A DNA stretch of 11,562 nt from Acidobacteriota bacterium. Its GTDB lineage: Bacteria > Acidobacteriota > Terriglobia > Terriglobales > Acidobacteriaceae. A program made the translations under genes and the position numbers. Of this stretch, positions 6,903-11,562 are shown one piece after another. Location of the stretch: assembly GCA_021779695.1 (NCBI GenBank), contig JAJYAE010000131.1, positions 1 to 11,562 of the forward strand. The letters run 5' to 3'. How positions within the stretch are numbered: the first letter of the stretch is position 1; each line of letters opens with the position of its first letter. Below the pieces are notes generated by a model. That model was not told where the DNA came from. It saw nothing but the letters and a program-made list of their open reading frames with translations, and made no database searches.

Positions 6903-8900
6903 ATGAGCCACACTCCGAAAGACGGACGCAAGCGTGTTGTGATTGAAGCCATCTCGCCCGAGGTAGACGGAGGCCGATTCCCGGCCAAGCGAACCGTCGG
7001 CGACCAGGTGCGCGTCGAGGCAGACATCTTCACCGATGGACATGACTCCATCGCTGCATCGCTGATTGCGCATCGCGAGGGCTCGGATGAGTGGACCGAG
7101 ATTCGCATGCATCCGCTGGTGAACGACCGCTGGACGGGCGCTTTTCGCGTGAGCGAGCTTGGCCGCTACGGCTTCAAGGTGCTCGGCTGGGTCGATCACT
7201 TTGAGACGTGGCGTGCGGCCCTGCTCAAGCGCATCAAGGCAGACTCCGATGCGGCGGTCGACTATCTCATCGGCGCGGACCTCATCCGCGAAGCCGCCGA
7301 CCGTGCAAGCGGCGCAGACGCCACCTGGCTGCGCGAGCGCGCCGGCGTGCTGCGCTCGGGCAAGGCGCCAAAAGAGCTGCGCATGCACGCGACCGACCCA
7401 ACACTGCACGAGCTCGCCCAGCGGTATCCGGACAAGAGCCACGCCACGGAGTCCGAGCGCGAAGTGAAGATCGTCGTTGAGCCGGTCCGCGCGCGCTTCA
7501 GCTCCTGGTATGAGCTTTTCCCGCGCTCAACTGCACAGCAGCCCGGCCAGCACGGCACCTTTGCCGACTGCGAGCGCCGCCTGCCGTACATCGCCGAGAT
7601 GGGCTTCAACGTTGTCTACATGCCGCCCATCCATCCCATCGGGCGCAGCTTTCGCAAAGGCCCCAACAACAATCCTGAGTCGAAGCCCGGCGATCACGGC
7701 AGCCCATGGGCCATCGGCGCGTCCGAGGGCGGCCACAAATCCATCCTGCCGGAACTCGGCACACTTGCAGATTTCCGCCGCTTCATCGCCAAGGCGCAGC
7801 AGCTCAATCTTTCTGTCGCCATGGACATCGCCTTCCAGGCTGCGCCCGATCACCCCTACGTGCGCGAGCACGAGAACTGGTTCCGCAAGCGGCCCGACGG
7901 AACGATTCAGTACGCGGAGAATCCGCCGAAGAAGTATCAGGACATCTACCCGTTCGACTTTGAGAGCGAAGACTGGCCGGGAATGTGGCAGGAGCTGAAG
8001 AGCGTCTTTGAGTATTGGATTGCTCAGGGCGTCACCATCTTCCGCGTCGACAACCCGCACACCAAGGCCTTTCCCTTCTGGGAGTGGTGCATCACATCCA
8101 TCAAGCAGGACCATCCTGAAGTCCTGTTCCTAGCCGAGGCATTCACGCGGCCCAAGATCATGTATCGCCTCGCCAAGCTGGGCTTCAGCCAGTCGTATAC
8201 CTACTTCCCGTGGCGCAACGCCAAGGGCGAGCTCACGGAGTATCTCACCGAGCTTACGCAGACGCCGGTGCGCGAGTTCTTCCGCCCGAACCAGTGGCCG
8301 AATACGCCGGACATTCTCACGGAGTTCCTGCAGATCGGCGGACGCGCGGCGTTTTCGATTCGCCTGTTGCTCGCGGCTACGCTTGGCGCGAACTACGGCA
8401 TCTACGGCCCGGCATTCGAGCTGATGGAGCACAAGCCCGTGCGGCAGGGCAGCGAGGAATATCTCGACTCGGAGAAGTACGAGATTCGCCATTGGGACCT
8501 CGACCGCCCGCACAGCCTGCGCCCGCTCATCGCGAAGGTGAACGCCATCCGCAATGAGAATGATGCGTTGCAGAGCGACTGGTCGCTCCGCTTTCACTTT
8601 ACGGAGAACGATCAGCTGATTTGCTACACCAAGGAGTCCGAAGATCGTTCCAACCTGCTTCTGGTCGTCGTCAACCTCGATCCGCACCACACGCAGTCCG
8701 GCTTTGTTTCGCTGCCGCTCGGCGATCTCGAAATTCCCTATGATCGCGGCTACGAAGCGGAAGACCTGCTCACCGGCGAGCGCTATCTGTGGCACGGGCC
8801 ACGCAACTACGTGGAACTGAATCCATCGCGCCACGCAGGCCACATCTTCAAGATTCATCGCCACCTGAAGGCCGAATCCGACTTCGAGTATTTCCTGTGA
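6903..8900 (+). CDS. glgE: Alpha-1,4-glucan:maltose-1-phosphate maltosyltransferase (GH13 subfamily 3)
   Basis: GlgE moves maltose from maltose-1-phosphate to the non-reducing end of an alpha-1,4-glucan and releases phosphate. It is cytoplasmic and makes linear glucan for glycogen or capsule. The 665-residue length fits the family (about 660-700). Residues 1 to about 110 form the N-terminal beta domain used in dimerisation. The catalytic barrel starts near residue 200 ([10 protein letters not shown]). The nucleophile is Asp383 in RVDNPHTK and the acid/base is Glu412 in LAEAFTRP. Their 29-residue spacing equals that of Streptomyces GlgE (D394, E423). The C-terminal beta domain follows. ATG 6903 has GAAGGA eight bases upstream. 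Position directly after glgM gives substrate and consumer in one unit. No branching enzyme (glgB), treS or maltokinase is seen in the window. Confidence 0.97.
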   Translation: MSHTPKDGRKRVVIEAISPEVDGGRFPAKRTVGDQVRVEADIFTDGHDSIAASLIAHREGSDEWTEIRMHPLVNDRWTGAFRVSELGRYGFKVLGWVDHFETWRAALLKRIKADSDAAVDYLIGADLIREAADRASGADATWLRERAGVLRSGKAPKELRMHATDPTLHELAQRYPDKSHATESEREVKIVVEPVRARFSSWYELFPRSTAQQPGQHGTFADCERRLPYIAEMGFNVVYMPPIHPIGRSFRKGPNNNPESKPGDHGSPWAIGASEGGHKSILPELGTLADFRRFIAKAQQLNLSVAMDIAFQAAPDHPYVREHENWFRKRPDGTIQYAENPPKKYQDIYPFDFESEDWPGMWQELKSVFEYWIAQGVTIFRVDNPHTKAFPFWEWCITSIKQDHPEVLFLAEAFTRPKIMYRLAKLGFSQSYTYFPWRNAKGELTEYLTELTQTPVREFFRPNQWPNTPDILTEFLQIGGRAAFSIRLLLAATLGANYGIYGPAFELMEHKPVRQGSEEYLDSEKYEIRHWDLDRPHSLRPLIAKVNAIRNENDALQSDWSLRFHFTENDQLICYTKESEDRSNLLLVVVNLDPHHTQSGFVSLPLGDLEIPYDRGYEAEDLLTGERYLWHGPRNYVELNPSRHAGHIFKIHRHLKAESDFEYFL

Positions 8901-8928
8901 GCACTCGCCAGAGCGCTGTGGAGAATGG

Positions 8929-9345
8929 ATGAAGAGCCATACGGAGTATCTCGTCTTCCATACGGTCAAACGCCGCGAGATGGTGCACATCACCGACGAG
9001 GTGGAAAAGGTGGTGCGGCGCAGCGGCGTGAAAGACGGGCTCTGCTTTGTCTCGCCCATGCACATCACCGCGGCCATCTACGTCAATGACCTGGAAGATG
9101 GATTGATCGAAGACATCTGGAAGTGGTTGGAAGAACTGGCCCCGGCGCGTCCCGACTACAAGCACCACCAGACCGGCGAAGACAACGGCGACGCGCACCT
9201 GAAGGCATTGCTGCTGCACCACGAGACGACGCTACCTGTAACCAACGGGAAACTGGACCTGGGCACATGGCAGCGCGTTTTTTACGCGGAGTTTGACGGC
9301 CAGCGGCGCAAGCGCGTCATCGTGAAGGTGCTCGGCGTCGAGTAG
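8929..9345 (+). CDS. YjbQ/UPF0047 family protein
   Basis: The 138-residue product has the compact UPF0047 fold and all its usual blocks: H45 in [12 protein letters not shown]77-x-H79-H80 after the L-x-P segment, H90 in GDAHLKA, and the closing GKLDLGTWQ and EFDGQRRKR (E121, D123, R126). The conserved histidines form a probable metal or phosphate site. E. coli YjbQ has reported thiamine-phosphate synthase side activity in a genetic rescue, but the true role of the family is unsettled. GGAG lies five bases before ATG 8929, and the gene starts 28 bases after the glgE stop, so it is very likely on the glgM-glgE transcript. Whether this marks a link to glucan metabolism is open. Confidence 0.92.
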   Translation: MKSHTEYLVFHTVKRREMVHITDEVEKVVRRSGVKDGLCFVSPMHITAAIYVNDLEDGLIEDIWKWLEELAPARPDYKHHQTGEDNGDAHLKALLLHHETTLPVTNGKLDLGTWQRVFYAEFDGQRRKRVIVKVLGVE

Positions 9346-9356
9346 CCAGACACCGC

Positions 9357-9403
9357 GCTCCCACGCCTCGATGCGGGTGAGCCGCAAGCGCAAACGTGGG
9401 AGC
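9357..9403. terminator. Nested inverted repeat between convergent genes (possible bidirectional terminator or REP-like element)
   Basis: GCTCCCACG (9357-9365) and CGTGGGAGC (9395-9403) are perfect 9-base complements enclosing 29 bases. Inside, TGCGG (9372-9376) and CCGCA (9382-9386) form a second perfect 5-bp stem with loop GTGAG. The structure fills most of the 78-base gap between yjbQ (plus) and mrp (minus), which fits a shared stop signal for both. No T run follows on either strand, so a classic intrinsic terminator is not shown. A repetitive extragenic palindrome is the main alternative. Confidence 0.45.
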
Positions 9404-9423
9404 TGGGTGATGCAGGCAAATCG

Positions 9424-10254
9424 CTAACTGATTTCGAGCACGTCGCCCGCTGCGGCTGCGGCAGCCTCTGCGCGTTCCATCAGCTTCTGTGCCACGGCAA
9501 AGAACTCCGTGGCCTGTGGGCTCTTGGGCCCGGCAAGCGTGACCGGCAGGCCGCGGTCGCCGCCCTCGCGAATCGCTGGTATCAGCTCAATCGACCCGAG
9601 GAAGGGAATGTTGAACTGCTTTGCCGTGCGCTCCGCGCCGCCCTTGGAGAAGATGTCGATCTCATGATGGCAGTGCGGGCAGGTGAAGTGGCTCATGTTC
9701 TCCACGATGCCAAGGACCTCGACGTTGACCTGCGCAAACATCTCCAGCGCCTTGCGCGCATCCTGCAGGCTCACATCGCTCGGCGTGGAGACGACGACTG
9801 CGCCGGTCAGCGGCACGGTCTGCACCAGCGAGATGACCACGTCGCCCGTGCCTGGAGGCAGGTCCACAATCAGGTAATCCAGCTCGCCCCAGTTCACCTG
9901 CTGCAAGAACTGGCGGATGATCTGGTGCAGCATGGGCCCGCGCATCACCAGCGGCTTGTCGCCCGGCGATATATATCCAATCGAAATCGTCTTGATGCCG
10001 TGCGTATCGTTGGGCTCAATCTGGTTGCCTGCGCCCACGCGCGGCTGCTGGGTCGAGCCCATCATGGTGGGCACATTGGGCCCGTAGATGTCGGCATCGA
10101 TGAGGCCCACGCGCTGGCCCAGCCGCGAAAGCGCAATCGCCAGGTTCACAGCGACGGTGGTTTTGCCGACTCCGCCCTTGCCGGAACCGACTGCGATGAT
10201 CTTGGAAACGCCCGGCAGTGCGACCGGCGCGGGCATGGCATGTGAATGTGCCAT
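9424..10254 (-). CDS. mrp: Mrp/ApbC/NBP35-type P-loop ATPase, iron-sulfur cluster carrier (short form)
   Basis: The 276-residue product belongs to the MinD/Mrp ATPases that bind and hand over Fe-S clusters in the cytoplasm. The deviant Walker A is GKGGVGKTT at 25-33, with the signature lysine (Lys26) as well as Lys31. DADIYGPNVP and the Walker B region DYLIVDLPPGTGD follow. The cluster site is Cys192-x2-Cys195 in FTCPHCHHE, expected to bridge a 4Fe-4S cluster across the dimer. The MIP18/DUF59 domain that precedes the ATPase in many bacterial Mrp proteins is absent: only about 17 residues, with a His-rich start, come before the first strand. ATG 10254 has AAGGAG 12 bases upstream, a rather long spacing, but no better start is present. 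It lies 47 bases after the thioesterase gene and is probably co-transcribed with it. Confidence 0.95.
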   Translation of the reverse strand: MAHSHAMPAPVALPGVSKIIAVGSGKGGVGKTTVAVNLAIALSRLGQRVGLIDADIYGPNVPTMMGSTQQPRVGAGNQIEPNDTHGIKTISIGYISPGDKPLVMRGPMLHQIIRQFLQQVNWGELDYLIVDLPPGTGDVVISLVQTVPLTGAVVVSTPSDVSLQDARKALEMFAQVNVEVLGIVENMSHFTCPHCHHEIDIFSKGGAERTAKQFNIPFLGSIELIPAIREGGDRGLPVTLAGPKSPQATEFFAVAQKLMERAEAAAAAAGDVLEIS

Positions 10255-10301
10255 TGGTTGTGATGACTCCTTCCGTTCTTGCTGAATCGTTCAGAAATTG
10301 C

Positions 10302-10847
10302 TCAGGCTTTTGCCGCAGTGGACTTCAGCCGTTCGGCCTGTTCGCGGCGTTCCTGCTTCCGGCGCGCCGCCTCTGCTTCGCGATGTTCGCGGCGACGCAG
10401 CGCGTCGTTGTAGCGGCGAATTTCATTCGGCGTCTCCGGCAACAGACCGGGAATCTTCAACGGCCGTCCTTCCGTATCGATGGCCACGAAGACCAGGTAG
10501 GCGCTGGCGACATGCAGCAGTGTGCCGTTCTGTGGATGCTCGACCCAGACCTTGACGCCCACTTCCAGCGAGCTGGTGAAGGCGCGATTCACGCTCGACT
10601 TCAAAATCAGCAGGTCGCCCACATGCACCGGCTGGATGAAGTCGATGTGATCCATTGCCGCTGTCACCACGTGCGTCCGCGTGTGCCGGTACGCCGCCAT
10701 TGCGCCCGTCAGGTCAATAAAGTGCATCAGGCGGCCGCCCAGCAGGTTGCCCAGTGTGTTTGTATCGTTGGGCAGGATGATCTCTGTCATCTCCGACTGC
10801 GTGCTGGCAACCGTGCGAGCCGCTGGTTGGTTCTCAGCCGAACTCAT
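10302..10847 (-). CDS. Hotdog-fold acyl-CoA thioesterase with charged C-terminal tail
   Basis: The 181-residue product resembles the acyl-CoA hydrolases of the YciA/YkhA/ACOT7 group, which hydrolyse acyl-CoA thioesters to free acid and CoA in the cytoplasm. The hotdog domain covers about residues 18-135. The family block reads LPNDTNTLGNLLGGRLMHFID, where the central helix carries the GG-x-L-M-x-x-x-D pattern; Asp45 is at the likely catalytic position. VTAAMDHIDFIQPVHVGD and the YLVFVAID strand are also typical. The last 35 residues (RRREHREAEAARRKQERR region) are almost entirely Arg, Glu, Ala, Lys and Gln and should form a long charged helix beyond the usual domain end. AAGGA lies six bases before ATG 10847. 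Substrate chain length cannot be read from the sequence. Confidence 0.9.
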   Translation of the reverse strand: MSSAENQPAARTVASTQSEMTEIILPNDTNTLGNLLGGRLMHFIDLTGAMAAYRHTRTHVVTAAMDHIDFIQPVHVGDLLILKSSVNRAFTSSLEVGVKVWVEHPQNGTLLHVASAYLVFVAIDTEGRPLKIPGLLPETPNEIRRYNDALRRREHREAEAARRKQERREQAERLKSTAAKA

Positions 10848-10899
10848 TCGTTTCCTTGCTCCGTTCCAGGCCGTCTTCGTTCCGGCTTACTCTGACCGA

Positions 10900-10905
10900 T
10901 ACAAT
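10900..10905 (+). promoter_or_regulatory. Possible -10 element for the TPR gene
   Basis: TACAAT matches the sigma70 -10 consensus at five of six positions and lies about 100 bases before ATG 11004, in the divergent gap. The region 16-18 bases upstream (around 10876-10882) has no good -35 hexamer, so the call is weak. Confidence 0.3.
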
Positions 10906-10971
10906 GCAAGCAGCGGGGAAGTCGCGCAGAAGACGCCAGTTCCAGTTTCGGCAATCCCCGCCAATTACGCA

Positions 10972-10990
10972 AATGCCGCAGCGCGGCATT
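10972..10990. promoter_or_regulatory. Perfect 8-bp hairpin directly before the TPR gene's ribosome binding site
   Basis: AATGCCGC (10972-10979) and GCGGCATT (10983-10990) pair perfectly around a three-base loop (AGC). The stem ends three bases before the AGGA SD at 10994-10997. In mRNA it would be a stable leader hairpin beside the ribosome site; in DNA it is a symmetric 19-base operator candidate. No T run follows, so it is unlikely to be a terminator. Confidence 0.45.
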
Positions 10991-11003
10991 CTCAGGATAC
11001 GGA

Positions 11004-11315
11004 ATGGATAAGCTCGCAGGACTGAAGGAAATTCTTGCCCTGGACCCGAAGAACAGCTTCGCCCGTTACGGCGTAGCCATGGAACTGGCAGGCAGCGGGC
11101 AGGTGGAAGCCGCCTTGGCGGAGTTTGACACGCTTCTGGCCAACGACCCCGACTACACCGCCGGCTACTTTATGGCGGCGCAGACGCTCGCCAACGCGAA
11201 GCGGGTGCCCGAGGCAATTCAGCGCCTGAAGGATGGCATATCCTGTGCAGCCCGCACCGGTAACCGCCATGCGCTCAGCGAGATGCAAGGCATGCTCGAC
11301 GAGATTGACCGCTGA
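11004..11315 (+). CDS. Small tetratricopeptide-repeat (TPR) protein
   Basis: The 103-residue product shows about two and a half TPR-like helical hairpins. Residues 17-50 hold the pattern FARYGVAMELAGSG followed by ALAEFDTLLANDP, and 51-84 the pattern YTAGYFMAAQTLANAKR followed by AIQRLKDGI. There is no signal peptide or membrane segment, so it should be cytoplasmic. TPR proteins of this size usually serve as protein-protein adaptors; the partner is not shown. AGGA at 10994-10997 lies six bases before ATG 11004, which supports this start. It is divergent from the thioesterase gene and followed 108 bases later by a glycosyltransferase gene. Confidence 0.88.
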   Translation: MDKLAGLKEILALDPKNSFARYGVAMELAGSGQVEAALAEFDTLLANDPDYTAGYFMAAQTLANAKRVPEAIQRLKDGISCAARTGNRHALSEMQGMLDEIDR

Positions 11316-11410
11316 GAGGGCGCCGAAGTGCCGCAGCCAGGCCTCCTTGCAGGGTTTGGTGGCGCGGCACGGCGATGAATCTTTTCACCCATTTCCATCA
11401 AACCCGCATC

Positions 11411-11416
11411 TATACT
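11411..11416 (+). promoter_or_regulatory. -10 element placed for a leaderless transcript of the glycosyltransferase gene
   Basis: TATACT matches the -10 consensus at five of six positions and is separated from ATG 11424 by exactly seven bases. A start of transcription at or next to the A of the ATG would follow. The 30 bases before the ATG contain no SD sequence. No clear -35 hexamer is seen at 16-18 bases upstream. Confidence 0.4.
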
Positions 11417-11423
11417 GATAGAT

Positions 11424-11562
11424 ATGCCGAAGTACTCTATCGTCGTTCCTTTTCATAACGAAGAGGAAAACGTCACAGTCATGTATGCCCGCCTGAAACA
11501 GGTGATGGAACAGGTGGGAGATAGTTTTGAGCTGGTGCTCGTCGATGACGGCTCCAGTGACC
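11424..11562 (+). CDS. Family 2 glycosyltransferase, dolichyl-phosphate-mannose-synthase-like (partial, N-terminus only)
   Basis: The first 46 residues are present before the window ends. They show the GT-A nucleotide-binding start of GT2 enzymes: the strand YSIVVPFHNEEENV (about 4-17), a helix with MYARLKQVMEQVG, and the strand LVLVDDGSSD (37-46), whose Asp-Asp binds the nucleotide sugar. The V-V-P-x-x-N-E-E-E pattern suits the DPM1/GtrB-like branch that transfers sugars to polyprenyl phosphate at the membrane. The subfamily and acceptor cannot be decided without the rest. No SD precedes ATG 11424, and a -10-like TATACT lies seven bases upstream. Confidence 0.9.
   Translation, partial: MPKYSIVVPFHNEEENVTVMYARLKQVMEQVGDSFELVLVDDGSSD

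Noticed and set aside
10218..10895. Plus-strand open frame opposite the thioesterase gene
   Set aside because: Antisense to a clear hotdog thioesterase; no recognisable motif.
11328..11370. Inverted repeat GTGCCGC/GCGGCAC after the TPR gene as a terminator
   Set aside because: The 7-bp arms are separated by 29 bases and no T run follows directly, so it is too weak to call.

Overview
The window looks like chromosomal core DNA of a GC-rich bacterium, most probably an Acidobacteriota member close to the Acidobacteriaceae. I base this on overall protein character (the UvrA, GlgM, GlgE and Mrp variants, plus secreted proteins with proline/alanine-rich linkers), not on a database search. No mobile element, tRNA, rRNA or CRISPR array is visible. 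The genes have typical bacterial Shine-Dalgarno (SD) sites and use ATG, or in one case probably GTG, as start.

Layout. (1) 1-1977, minus strand: the first 659 residues of uvrA, running off the left edge, with a convincing sigma70-type promoter at 2055-2084 containing a GTTGACC direct repeat, and an inverted repeat just upstream. (2) 2206-2373, plus: an easily missed 55-residue one-helix membrane protein divergent from uvrA. (3) 2440-3219, minus, and 3361-4350, plus: two divergent exported proteins. The first carries an STN-like (secretin/TonB short N-terminal) domain; the second is an unrecognised secreted protein of 329 residues. A terminator-like hairpin lies between them. (4) 4425-9345, plus: low-specificity threonine aldolase (ltaE), then glgM, glgE and a YjbQ/UPF0047 gene. 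(5) 9357-9403: a two-level palindromic structure between convergent genes. (6) 9424-10847, minus: a hotdog acyl-CoA thioesterase followed by a short Mrp/ApbC-type P-loop ATPase. (7) 11004-11315, plus: a small TPR protein. (8) 11424 to the end, plus: the first 46 residues of a family 2 glycosyltransferase that may be translated from a leaderless mRNA.

How the genes work together. The clearest unit is glgM-glgE. GlgM joins ADP-glucose and glucose-1-phosphate into maltose-1-phosphate, and GlgE transfers the maltosyl unit to a growing alpha-1,4-glucan. This is the GlgE route to glycogen or capsular glucan, best known from actinobacteria. The YjbQ-family gene starts 28 bases after glgE and is probably co-transcribed. 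The thioesterase-mrp pair is a second likely operon. The two exported proteins around 3.3 kb and the 55-residue membrane protein are the least explained genes. I see no complete, clearly new multi-gene system; the more unusual signals are the small hidden gene, the orphan STN protein and its divergent partner, several perfect inverted repeats in leaders, and the possible leaderless start.
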